Positions 1 to 7,021 of a stretch of 19,193 nucleotides of DNA are shown here, in pieces (the first letter of the stretch is position 1; each line of letters begins with the position of its first letter). Made by a program: the position numbers and the translations under genes. The DNA is from Algoriphagus sp. (GTDB lineage Bacteria; Bacteroidota; Bacteroidia; Cytophagales; Cyclobacteriaceae). A model generated the notes under the pieces. That model saw nothing but the letters and a program-made list of their open reading frames with translations. It did no database searches and was not told where the DNA came from. The DNA is taken from NCBI GenBank assembly GCA_023255285.1, contig JALRIY010000015.1:1-19193 (forward strand), given 5' to 3'.

Positions 1-1295
1 TACAGAAGCATTCCAGCAGTAAGTGTTAGACCGATCAATAACCCAATCCAAATTCCCTTTTCTGCAAAATCCATTTTAAAGGCAAGAAAATACCCGAGCG
101 GAAGTCCAAGTCCCCAATAGGCCAAAAAAGTGACTATAGTAGGTACTTTGACATCTTCCAAACCACGAAGTACTCCTAAGCCTACCACTTGAATTCCATC
201 TGAAAGTTGGAATAATCCTGCCAAAACCAAAAGTGAGGCCGCCAAGGAAATGACCTGTGGGTCATCAATGTATAGTGTAGGAAGAAAAAAGCGAAACAAG
301 AAAAACAGAAGCGCACAGACAAACATAAAGGTAGCCACCATTCCAAAAGCTACCATTCCAGCTTCCCGCATTCCTTTGTAGTCTTCTTTGCCTATGTAAT
401 GACTGACACGAATCATCCCAGCTGTTGCCAATCCTGTTGCCATCATGTAACTAATGGAAGCAAGGTTTAAGGCAATTTGGTGCCCTGCAAGGGCATTCAC
501 GCCTATCCACCCCATCATGATTGCTGCAGCACTAAATGCGGATACCTCAAAAATAAATTGAAATCCAGTAGGGATTCCTATTTTTAAGATCCGCTTACAA
601 AGTGTCCATTTGGGTTTGAATCCAATAATTCGAAGGGTATAATCCACATAGCGTTTGGAGTTAAGGACGTAGGCCCCCATGAGTACCATCATCAAAATCC
701 GTGAAATTAAGGTGGCCCAAGCAGCTCCTAAAAATCCCAATTCGGGAAATCCCCAATTACCCCAGATCAACAACCAATTGAGTAACACATTGACTAAGTT
801 AGCGGTAACTGTAACAAACATGGCTTGCTTGGTTTGGGAAAGTCCCTCTACAAATTGCTTGAAGGTTTGAAAGGCCATCAATGGAATCAAGGAAACCGTA
901 ATAATCAATAAAAAGGGCAAAGCAAGTACCTCTATTTCTTTGGGTTGATTCAGCAGGCCCAGGTTACGGGAAAACCAAAGCACTAAACCAAACAAAACAA
1001 GACTGGAAAAAAAATTGATCAAAAGGCTATTACTAAATAACCTGGAGATTTGATGGGTCTTTCCCTTTCCGAAGGCCTTAGAGACTAAAGGAGTCAGCCC
1101 CATTGAAATCCCAATACCAAACATCAGGATTACAAAAAAAATACTATTGGCAAGCGATGAGGCTGCTAATTCCAATGCGCCCAAACGTCCCACCATCATG
1201 GAATCAGCCACACCTACAGCCACTTGCCCCAATTGGCTAAGCATCACTGGATACGCCAAAAGAAAGGTGGTTTTTACTTGTTCCCTTACCGCCAT
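1..1295 (-). CDS. MATE family multidrug/Na+ efflux transporter, C-terminus cut off by window edge
   Basis: An uninterrupted reading frame runs leftward from the ATG at 1295 through the window edge (431 codons visible). MATE proteins usually have about 450-470 residues, so only the last few dozen are missing. The N-terminus shows the family hallmark: after a short amphipathic start come LLAYPVMLSQLGQ and then VADSMMVGRLG, the conserved D-x-x-M-V-G-x-L-G stretch at the end of helix 1. Hydrophobic segments continue throughout, as expected for 12 helices. Members expel cationic drugs, dyes or metabolites across the inner membrane using a Na+ or H+ gradient; the substrate here cannot be told. The start lies 3 bp after the NUDIX stop codon, so the two are probably co-transcribed and translationally coupled. 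Confidence 0.92.
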   Translation of the reverse strand, partial: MAVREQVKTTFLLAYPVMLSQLGQVAVGVADSMMVGRLGALELAASSLANSIFFVILMFGIGISMGLTPLVSKAFGKGKTHQISRLFSNSLLINFFSSLVLFGLVLWFSRNLGLLNQPKEIEVLALPFLLIITVSLIPLMAFQTFKQFVEGLSQTKQAMFVTVTANLVNVLLNWLLIWGNWGFPELGFLGAAWATLISRILMMVLMGAYVLNSKRYVDYTLRIIGFKPKWTLCKRILKIGIPTGFQFIFEVSAFSAAAIMMGWIGVNALAGHQIALNLASISYMMATGLATAGMIRVSHYIGKEDYKGMREAGMVAFGMVATFMFVCALLFFLFRFFLPTLYIDDPQVISLAASLLVLAGLFQLSDGIQVVGLGVLRGLEDVKVPTIVTFLAYWGLGLPLGYFLAFKMDFAEKGIWIGLLIGLTLTAGMLL

Positions 1296-1298
1296 AAA

Positions 1299-1841
1299 TT
1301 AATATCCTAAAGCTCTTGCCACACGAAAAATAGCGATAACGGACAAAGAATCGGTTATTTTTCCTTGCATGACCCAATCCAAAGCCTCTTTGAAAGGGAG
1401 TTTTTTGATGGTTATGTCTTCGGTATCTTCAAACTCTGGCTTCCCTTCCGTGAGTAGCTGAGCAAGAAAAATATAGCCTACCTCATCGGTTACAGAATTG
1501 GAAGTATGAATCATTTGTAATTCGGTCCAACGATTAGCGCTTAAACCAGTTTCTTCTTTGAGTTCTCGCTGGGCAGATACAAGGGTATCTAATTCCAAAG
1601 GACCACCTCCCATAGGTACTTCCCAAGAATAGCTGTCCAAGGCATAGCGATATTGACCTACGAGCCAGGTATTTCCTTCTTCATCTAAGGGTAAAATGGC
1701 AATTGCCTTGTTTTTGAAGTGGGTTTTACCATAAATACCATCCTTACCCGAAGGCGTAAGCACCTCATGATGCTCCACTCGAATCCACGGATTTTCGTAG
1801 GCTGTAGTAATAGACTTGGTTTTCCAGGGGTTCTTAGTCAT
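1299..1841 (-). CDS. NUDIX hydrolase, ADP-ribose pyrophosphatase-like
   Basis: A 180-residue protein of the length usual for NudF/ADP-ribose pyrophosphatase-type NUDIX enzymes, which hydrolyse nucleoside diphosphates linked to another group. The NUDIX box lies at about residues 78-100 (GGGPLELDTL...QRELKEETGL). The metal-binding core R92-E93-L-x-E96-E97-x-G is intact. The first conserved Glu of the motif, eight residues before the Arg, is Leu. The N-terminal part (NPWIRVEHHEVLTPSGK) resembles the dimerisation sheet of ADP-ribose pyrophosphatases. I chose the ATG at 1841: an in-frame ATG at 1871 lies inside the terminator hairpin of the upstream lrp-like gene and would add ten residues unlike the family. 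Substrate is not certain. Confidence 0.88.
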   Translation of the reverse strand: MTKNPWKTKSITTAYENPWIRVEHHEVLTPSGKDGIYGKTHFKNKAIAILPLDEEGNTWLVGQYRYALDSYSWEVPMGGGPLELDTLVSAQRELKEETGLSANRWTELQMIHTSNSVTDEVGYIFLAQLLTEGKPEFEDTEDITIKKLPFKEALDWVMQGKITDSLSVIAIFRVARALGY

Positions 1842-1848
1842 CGTATTC

Positions 1849-1874
1849 AAAAAAAAAGGGTGGCAAGCCACCCT
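1849..1874 (-). terminator. Rho-independent terminator after the lrp-like gene
   Basis: Read on the minus strand, the perfect inverted repeat AGGGTGGC-TTGCCACCCT (1857-1874) is followed at once by nine T residues (1857-1849). It begins 20 bp after the Lrp/AsnC stop codon and ends only 7 bp before the NUDIX start codon, so it also sits in the 5' leader region of the NUDIX-MATE pair. Confidence 0.88.
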
Positions 1875-1894
1875 AGTTAGTTCTATGCTATGTA

Positions 1895-2377
1895 TTAAGC
1901 AGGTATAGGGAGTACTTTAGAATCCTTAAAAGTAGAAAGAATTACCATCGACTGCATGGAATCCACCTCTTTGATTTCTGAGACCTTCTCAAGCATTAGT
2001 TTTTGATAAGCCATAATATCTTTGGCAATAATTTTCAAAATAAAATCACCAGTACCCGTGATATGATGACATTCAATTACTTCTGGGATTTGATTTATTT
2101 CTTTCATAAAAGCATCAATATTACCTTTATTGTGCCCTATCAAACTGACCAAAACAAAGGTGCTCACCCCTAAGCCAATCTTTTCTGGGTCCAGCTTCGC
2201 ATGATAGCTTTTGATGATTCCAGATTGCTCTAATTTCTTTACTCGCTCCAAAGTGGGAGCTGGTGATAGCCCTATATCTTTTGAAAGCTGTGCATTGGTA
2301 ATCTTTGCATTGCTTTGTAGTATTTCCAAAATACTACGGTCAATCTTATCAAATTTAATTCGAATGCTGCTATCCAT
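1895..2377 (-). CDS. Lrp/AsnC family transcriptional regulator
   Basis: A 160-residue protein, the standard Lrp/AsnC length. An N-terminal winged helix-turn-helix covers about residues 10-60 (DKIDRSILEILQSNAKITNA, then LSKDIGLSPAPTLERVKKLE). A C-terminal RAM/AsnC ligand-binding alpha-beta domain covers about 68-150, with the typical ECHHITGTGDFILKI strand-turn. Such proteins form octamers or dimers that sense amino acids or related small molecules and often regulate themselves or a neighbour. The ligand cannot be read from sequence. The gene is followed by its own terminator and then by the NUDIX-MATE pair. The leader has a TAnnTTTG box and repeated ATTTACAA motifs that may be autoregulatory sites. 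Confidence 0.93.
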   Translation of the reverse strand: MDSSIRIKFDKIDRSILEILQSNAKITNAQLSKDIGLSPAPTLERVKKLEQSGIIKSYHAKLDPEKIGLGVSTFVLVSLIGHNKGNIDAFMKEINQIPEVIECHHITGTGDFILKIIAKDIMAYQKLMLEKVSEIKEVDSMQSMVILSTFKDSKVLPIPA

Positions 2378-2408
2378 TTTTTTGTGATTTACAAAATTTT
2401 ATGTTGTG

Positions 2409-2416
2409 CAAATTTA
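2409..2416 (-). promoter_or_regulatory. -7 promoter box of the lrp-like gene
   Basis: On the minus strand the octamer TAAATTTG matches the Bacteroidota -7 consensus TAnnTTTG and lies about 32 bp before the start codon. No convincing -33 TTTG is seen at the expected spacing. The box overlaps one of three ATTTACAA/TTGTAAAT copies (2387-2394, 2412-2419, 2475-2482 inverted). Confidence 0.5.
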
Positions 2417-2583
2417 CAATAATTGATGAAAATTCTAGGCTTGAACCAAATTTTTTTAACTTAAAATCAAAATATTGTAAATGATTCTAATGAATTAAAC
2501 GAATAATCCACTTATTTCACTCAAAGATTTTCTTGATTTCAAATTATCTCTTGTGAAAATCAAAAAATGGTGACTTGGGAAAC

Positions 2584-3762
2584 TTACAATTTATTCTTTT
2601 TGATAAATTCTCTTGCTTCCTGATGTGCAGGATGTTTTCGTTTGGCATATTTTTTTACTGCATTGAAATAATATCTCGCCTGAGGTTTATTTTTTTCTTT
2701 GGTCGCAATTTTCCCTAACGAAATCAACGCATACAAATAATATCCACTTTCCTGTGACTCAGACTCCTCCCCAAAGGAAAGCGTTTTAGAAAAATACTTT
2801 TTAGCTTCAGGTAAATTTCCTACCCGATAAAAATATTCCCCTAGAAAAAAAGCAGCATACCGACCACTATTCGCTTCGTAACCTACTTGTCTTTTTTCAA
2901 TTCGATCCAAAATAGCGAAGGATTCTCGCATGGCTTCGGTCCACTTTCCTGTGGTATACAAATAGCGCGCAAGCGAACGGTGGAAATAAGGATTGTTTGG
3001 GAATTTTTCATGTAGATACGTTACAATGCGTAAAGCATCTAACGGTCTCTTTTCTTCAGAACCATACAATCTAAATAAAAAATATTGCGCCTCTACGCGC
3101 GTGTAAAATGCATTTGAGGCAACTGATTCCAACTGCTGCAAACCCAACTTTTTATTTCCTTTTGGAAAAAGAGCAACCACTGGTTTTAACAGTGGATAAT
3201 TTTCAGGAATCCATATGGAAAAATAATTAAATAACGCATCTCCAAACAGTAACTCTGGATTAAGTTCCTGTTCTCCCCTACTCAACTCCATGTAATTCAA
3301 TGCATTTTTTCCTGCAAAAGTCGCCTTGGCCCAACTTTTTCGTTCGCTATAAAGGCGCCCTTGAAAACCATAGCCAGCTGCTAAAAAAAAGGCCGCTTCT
3401 TTATTTTTTGGGTCTTTTTCTAACATTTTTTTTGCCTTTTCATTGGCACGATCCAGGTATTGGATAAAAATGTTGTCGTATCTAGTATTCTCAACATTCA
3501 CCTCTATTCGCCACCAATACGCCAATCCCATTAAAAAATCGGGTAAAGGATGCTCAGGATACTGGTACATGATCACAGTAAAATCATGTTCTGCCGTAGC
3601 AAAATCAAAATTATACATGCTGTTGATCGCCTTTGTGATTCGGTATTGCAAGCCTTTATCCAAAAGTAGGTAAGGAGTACCCTGCTCTGGAGATTGAGCA
3701 TTTGCTATTGAAGAAGAGCCCAAACAAAGAAATAAAAGAAGCCTGAGAAACAGGTAACGCAT
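2584..3762 (-). CDS. Exported tetratricopeptide-repeat protein of unknown function
   Basis: A 392-residue protein beginning with a clear Sec signal peptide (MRYLFLRLLLFLCLGSSSIA, then NAQ with likely cleavage after ANA), so it is periplasmic or envelope-located. The remainder is helical with TPR-like pairs, for example around residues 45-100, 115-150, 225-300 and 310-385 (FFLGEYFYRVGNLPEAKKYF is a typical unit). No catalytic motif is visible. The longer start at 3771 adds only MYA before this signal peptide. I prefer 3762 because it gives a canonical n-region and a slightly longer leader after the -7 box at 3785-3792. The product is likely a scaffold or an assembly or stress protein; no specific function is assigned. 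Confidence 0.85.
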   Translation of the reverse strand: MRYLFLRLLLFLCLGSSSIANAQSPEQGTPYLLLDKGLQYRITKAINSMYNFDFATAEHDFTVIMYQYPEHPLPDFLMGLAYWWRIEVNVENTRYDNIFIQYLDRANEKAKKMLEKDPKNKEAAFFLAAGYGFQGRLYSERKSWAKATFAGKNALNYMELSRGEQELNPELLFGDALFNYFSIWIPENYPLLKPVVALFPKGNKKLGLQQLESVASNAFYTRVEAQYFLFRLYGSEEKRPLDALRIVTYLHEKFPNNPYFHRSLARYLYTTGKWTEAMRESFAILDRIEKRQVGYEANSGRYAAFFLGEYFYRVGNLPEAKKYFSKTLSFGEESESQESGYYLYALISLGKIATKEKNKPQARYYFNAVKKYAKRKHPAHQEAREFIKKNKL

Positions 3763-3784
3763 AGCATACAAAGGGTTGGTGGTG

Positions 3785-3792
3785 CAAATTTA
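3785..3792 (-). promoter_or_regulatory. -7 promoter box of the TPR gene
   Basis: The minus-strand octamer TAAATTTG fits TAnnTTTG and lies 23 bp before the chosen start, in the 78-bp divergent spacer shared with the rightward membrane-protein gene. The -33 element is unclear: the nearest TTTG is only 14 bp away. Confidence 0.45.
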
Positions 3793-3840
3793 CGGTGAAT
3801 TCAATACAAACGTTTAGATTTACTTTGTTAACAACAGAAA

Positions 3841-4488
3841 ATGCCAACAGCAGCTACCCCTTTGTCCCAAAAAATTTCAGAAGCCATCGACTTTGATAAG
3901 CGACTCTTTTTTGTCTTGCTTATAGGCATTTTTCTTACTATCAGATACTTAACCAATGACCTTATCCTGGAAACTATTCCTGATTCAGAACGATTGGATG
4001 CCCAGGGTGACCTCATGTTTTTTCACATTTTTAATACACTAAACTATATCTGGACCCCTTTTGCTTTACTTTGGAAGTTTACCGTGATTGCTTTTCTCTT
4101 CTGGTCCATTGGCTTAACCATCGGTTACAAAGTAAAATTTAAGGTTCTTTGGCAATTTGCCTTAGTGGCAGAGTTCATCTTTATTTTTCCAGAGCTACTT
4201 CGCTTACTATGGTACATGAATCCAACTGGATCGATAAGTTACCTTGAGATCAAAAATTTTGAGCCTCTATCCGCGCTTTGGTTGATTGGGCCGGAAAATT
4301 TAGAAGAAAAATTTCACTACCCTCTTTCGGTAATCAATGTATTTGAACTGCTCTATGGAATGGCTTGGGTCCTTGGATTCCATGCACTTAGTCGTCGAAG
4401 CGTCCAAGAAAGTATTCCCGTTGTACTCCTCTCCTATTTTCTTCCCTTATTACTTTGGTTGGCATTTTATACTGCCTCTTTCCGCTAG
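3841..4488 (+). CDS. Multi-pass integral membrane protein, function unknown
   Basis: A 215-residue protein with about five hydrophobic segments: FFVLLIGIFLTIRYL near residues 24-38, LLWKFTVIAFLFWSIGLTIG near 77-96, a segment around 100-125 (LWQFALVAEFIFIFPELLRL), one near 165-182 (VFELLYGMAWVLGFHALS) and a last one near 192-210. A soluble loop lies between the first two. It has no enzymatic motif that I recognise. The general layout recalls Yip1-like or other small permease-like families of Bacteroidota, but I cannot assign it. It is divergent from the TPR gene, and its stop codon overlaps that of the convergent DUF2256 gene by 4 bp. Confidence 0.8.
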   Translation: MPTAATPLSQKISEAIDFDKRLFFVLLIGIFLTIRYLTNDLILETIPDSERLDAQGDLMFFHIFNTLNYIWTPFALLWKFTVIAFLFWSIGLTIGYKVKFKVLWQFALVAEFIFIFPELLRLLWYMNPTGSISYLEIKNFEPLSALWLIGPENLEEKFHYPLSVINVFELLYGMAWVLGFHALSRRSVQESIPVVLLSYFLPLLLWLAFYTASFR

Positions 4489-4631
4489 GTTTGCTTTATT
4501 TTTTTTGCATCTCCCCGACAGCGGTCAGAGCAATACTTTACTTCCTCCCAGTTTTTTTTCCATTTTTTCCGCCAAGTAAAGGGACGGTGGCAAACCAAAC
4601 AGATCTTAGTGGGTAAGTGTTGTTTTTTCAT
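4485..4631 (-). CDS. DUF2256 family small zinc-binding protein
   Basis: A 48-residue protein: ATG at 4631, stop TAG at 4487-4485. It shows the DUF2256 pattern: LPTKIC at residues 6-11, a C-x2-C knuckle (C11, C14), the Trp-rich centre RPFTWRKKWKKNWEEVKYC and a second C-x3-C pair (C34, C38), probably a single zinc site. Its role is unknown. The family is typically found next to photolyase/cryptochrome genes, and that is so here: it starts 1 bp after the photolyase stop codon, implying translational coupling. Its last 4 bp overlap the end of the convergent membrane-protein gene. Confidence 0.93.
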   Translation of the reverse strand: MKKQHLPTKICLVCHRPFTWRKKWKKNWEEVKYCSDRCRGDAKKIKQT

Positions 4632-4632
4632 G

Positions 4633-6105
4633 TTAAGACCAACGTTTAGCAAGGGTATGTTTGGCTAACACGCGTACTGCATCAGCTACTACTTCAGGAG
4701 CCTTTTGAGCTGCCCAGATACGTTCTCTAGCATCAGCTGCTGCCTTTTCCACGTCTATTATAGGGCGAGGATACGTTTCCCCATAGGCAAAATCGAGGCC
4801 CTGTAACTCCAGGGGAGTCAATTCCCAGGGTGTATGCAAAAATACCAGGGGAACAGGCGCCAGCTCAGGCACCCATTTTCGAATAAAGACTCCCTCTGGA
4901 TCCTGCTCTTGGGATTGTTTGACAGGATTGTAAATCCGAACGGTATTGATCCCCGTGACCCCTGCTTGCATTTGCAATTGGGGATAGTGGATTCCCGGCT
5001 CAAAATCCAAAAATTGTTGAGCTAAAAAGGCTGAACCTGACTTCCAAGACTGGCCTAAGTGGTGGGTAAGAAAAGAGACCACCATAGCCCGCATGCGAAA
5101 GTTAAGGTAGCCTGTCTCGCGCAAACAGCGCATGCATGCATCCACGAGAGGAAATCCCGTTTTGCCTGCCTCCCATGCATTGACCCAGGCAGGTTTTGGG
5201 GTGTAAGGAAAGGACAAAAATCCACGGTTGATGGGCTCTTTTTCCATTCGGGACTCCATCTCAAATTTTTGAATAAAGTGGCAATGCCACTTCAAACGGG
5301 ACTGGAAATTAGCCAGATTACGCACTTGAAAACCAGCAGCTGACTTTTCCTTAGAAGCTTGAAACACTTCCCGAAGGGAAAGACATCCCCAAGCCAAATA
5401 AGGTGATAAACGGCTACATCCTGTACGACTTCCTTCGGGCTTACTAATTTGTTTACTGTAATTTTTAACACGTTCTTCTAGAAAACTTTTCAAGTATTTA
5501 CGCCCATTTCGTTCTCCTCCAGGCTGCATGATATCTTGTGAAGTGGTCCAAACTTCAGGAAAGGTGGAAAAAATGTTCTTGAGTTGCTGCGACTCTGGAA
5601 TGGAAACGAAGGTCGCCCGCTCAAAGGCTGGATGAGCGAGTGGAGCATTCATGAACGCCTGCCAAAAAGATTCCCATCCCTTTCTATTTTTTCGTTTTCG
5701 CTGCACCCCCTGTTGCTGATATTCTTTCCAAGGGATTCCTTGGGCATTGAAATAAGCCAACATGTCCTGATCTCGGGCATAGGTAACTGCAATGCCCGTC
5801 TCCTGATGTGAATAAACAGCCTGTATAGAATAATCTTGTTGTATTTGAGTAAAAACTGTTTTTACTTCGGCTCTGCGGATCAGCAGATTACCCTTCAGAG
5901 CCACTAATCGCTGCTCTATGTCTTTAAGGCTTTCACAGACAAAACGCCAATGCCGATCACTACTTTGTGGAGCAGCCAGCAAGGAGGGTTCGAAACAGTA
6001 CAGAAGAAGGATCGGAAAACCCGCGGCAATTGCTTCAGCCAAAGGTTGATGATCACTCAACCTCAAATCTCGCTTCAACCAAACCACAGAAATTTTCATA
6101 GTCAT
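4633..6105 (-). CDS. Cryptochrome/photolyase family flavoprotein
   Basis: A 490-residue protein with the two-domain photolyase architecture. The N-terminal Rossmann-like antenna domain begins VVWLKRDLRLSDHQPLAEA. The C-terminal FAD domain includes GCSRLSPYLAWGCLSLREV (FAD phosphate region), FQSRLKWHCHFIQKFE, TGFPLVDACMRCLRETGYLN and YNPVKQSQEQDPEGVFIRKW. Classical CPD photolyases carry N-N-G-G-W-Q-W near the flavin N5. This protein instead has HYPQLQMQAG at about residues 373-382, so the flavin-proximal Asn and first Trp of the electron-transfer triad appear replaced. It may be a divergent repair enzyme or a light sensor. It is operonic with DUF2256 and divergent from TIGR03643 by only 33 bp. 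An alternative start at 6099 begins MKISVVW. Confidence 0.93.
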   Translation of the reverse strand: MTMKISVVWLKRDLRLSDHQPLAEAIAAGFPILLLYCFEPSLLAAPQSSDRHWRFVCESLKDIEQRLVALKGNLLIRRAEVKTVFTQIQQDYSIQAVYSHQETGIAVTYARDQDMLAYFNAQGIPWKEYQQQGVQRKRKNRKGWESFWQAFMNAPLAHPAFERATFVSIPESQQLKNIFSTFPEVWTTSQDIMQPGGERNGRKYLKSFLEERVKNYSKQISKPEGSRTGCSRLSPYLAWGCLSLREVFQASKEKSAAGFQVRNLANFQSRLKWHCHFIQKFEMESRMEKEPINRGFLSFPYTPKPAWVNAWEAGKTGFPLVDACMRCLRETGYLNFRMRAMVVSFLTHHLGQSWKSGSAFLAQQFLDFEPGIHYPQLQMQAGVTGINTVRIYNPVKQSQEQDPEGVFIRKWVPELAPVPLVFLHTPWELTPLELQGLDFAYGETYPRPIIDVEKAAADARERIWAAQKAPEVVADAVRVLAKHTLAKRWS

Positions 6106-6138
6106 AAAACTTTAGCAGCGCCGCAAGGTTTTAGAAGA

Positions 6139-6423
6139 ATGAAAAAATTAAAAGAACTTTCTCCTGAAGTCATCGACCGAATCATTGAAATGGCTTGGGA
6201 AGATCGTACCCCTTTTGATGCTATTCTAAATCAATTTGGAATTACTGAGGGAGAGACCATTCAATTGATGCGCCTCCATATGAAGAAAAGTTCCTTTAAA
6301 ATGTGGCGTGCTCGGGTGCAAGGTCGTAGTACTAAACACAGCAAAAAAGCCCCTGAGGACCTACTTACTTTCAAATCCAGAATGCAAAGAGGCATTGCAT
6401 TGAATAAAATGCCAAAGCGGTAA
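6139..6423 (+). CDS. TIGR03643 family protein
   Basis: A 94-residue basic protein (MKKLKELSPEVIDRIIEMAW, then EDRTPFDAILNQFGITEGE and MRLHMKKSSFKMWRARVQGR). Length and the conserved Trp and Met residues match the uncharacterised TIGR03643 family. The first half looks like a helix-turn-helix-like helical bundle (DAILNQFGITEGETIQLMRL) followed by a basic tail, so nucleic-acid binding is possible but unproven. The reading frame is open further upstream to 5950, but that part is antisense to the photolyase gene, so the ATG at 6139 is the real start. Members often occur beside photolyase and DUF2256 genes, as here, suggesting a shared light or DNA-damage function. Confidence 0.9.
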   Translation: MKKLKELSPEVIDRIIEMAWEDRTPFDAILNQFGITEGETIQLMRLHMKKSSFKMWRARVQGRSTKHSKKAPEDLLTFKSRMQRGIALNKMPKR

Positions 6424-6583
6424 CAAAATAGGATTATCCTTTAGTATACCAGTGACTTAATTTTTGTTTTAATTACTACGGATAATTGTCGACAGCCGCC
6501 GAACCACCGTCCACAGTTCACCCAATTGATCTTCAAACCTTATTTTCTTTTACTTTTGGAAAAAAATTAAAAGACCAAAAAAC

Positions 6584-6617
6584 GAAAAAAGCCTTTCTGT
6601 TGAGAAAGGCTTTCTTT
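6584..6617. terminator. Bidirectional Rho-independent terminator
   Basis: A perfect 11-bp stem, AAAGCCTTTCT (6588-6598) and AGAAAGGCTTT (6603-6613), closes a GTTG loop. On the minus strand it is followed by a T run, placing it 20 bp after the rhodanese stop codon. On the plus strand the TTTCTTT tail could also stop transcription from the TIGR03643 gene. The 6424-6583 stretch between that gene and the hairpin shows nothing else I can name. Confidence 0.85.
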
Positions 6618-6632
6618 ATGCGCTCTAACTGC

Positions 6633-6968
6633 TTAGACCGTATCAAATGGCCATCTCATGATGCCACCAGCAAGATTTTTTACCTGTTCAAATCCTTCTT
6701 CGGACATGATTTCACAAGCTTGACCACTTCGATTGCCACTTCTGCAGTAGATGAGGTAGGTTTTGTCTTTGGGAAGGTTTTTGATTTGTGATACAAAAGT
6801 TGGAGACATAATATCGATGTTTCGCGCTCCACGAAGTTTGCCTCCAGCAAATTCACCTGCTGTTCGGACATCAATTACCACTGCATTGGGTTGGATCATG
6901 AGGTCATGAAAAGGTCCAGCAGGAATATCTTCGTATTTTTTAGTTTTGGAAGTAAAGAAATTAAACAT
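6633..6968 (-). CDS. Single-domain rhodanese-like sulfurtransferase
   Basis: A 111-residue protein consisting of one rhodanese domain. It contains VVIDVRTAGEFAGGKLRGA (residues 30-48) and the active-site loop YCRSGNRSG with catalytic Cys75. The six-residue loop C-R-S-G-N-R fits GlpE/PspE-type thiosulfate or persulfide sulfurtransferases, not Cdc25-like phosphatases, which have seven. There is no signal peptide, so it is cytoplasmic. It is a separate leftward transcription unit with its own terminator. A degenerate copy of the GTGAC palindrome and a perfect -7 box precede it in the same geometry as for the TSUP operon. The enzyme would move sulfane sulfur produced by the sulfide:quinone oxidoreductase encoded further right. 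Confidence 0.93.
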   Translation of the reverse strand: MFNFFTSKTKKYEDIPAGPFHDLMIQPNAVVIDVRTAGEFAGGKLRGARNIDIMSPTFVSQIKNLPKDKTYLIYCRSGNRSGQACEIMSEEGFEQVKNLAGGIMRWPFDTV

Positions 6969-6991
6969 AGTCGTTGTTGTTTTAAGCTAGT

Positions 6992-6999
6992 CAAAAGTA
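6992..6999 (-). promoter_or_regulatory. -7 promoter box of the rhodanese gene
   Basis: The minus-strand octamer TACTTTTG is an exact TAnnTTTG match about 24 bp before the start codon. Its centre is 34 bp from the centre of the GTGAC palindrome at 7022-7037, placing the regulator at about -41, as in class II Crp-type activation. No TTTG is needed or seen at -33. Confidence 0.65.
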
Positions 7000-7021
7000 C
7001 AACTGACAAAGGGGCATAGTC

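Noticed and set aside
679..870. Plus-strand open frame within the MATE gene
   Set aside because: It is a shadow of the continuous MATE reading frame on the other strand.
2569..2584. GGTGAC half-site just downstream of the TPR gene, possible fifth Crp/Fnr operator
   Set aside because: The second half (GAAACT) is poor and the site is about 190 bp from the nearest downstream start codon, unlike the other four.
5950..6138. N-terminal extension of the TIGR03643 gene antisense to the photolyase gene
   Set aside because: The extension is a mirror of photolyase coding sequence, and the family begins at the ATG at 6139.
6486..6791. Open frame on the plus strand through the terminator and over the rhodanese gene
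   Set aside because: It crosses a strong bidirectional terminator and is antisense to an intact rhodanese; it has no recognisable features.
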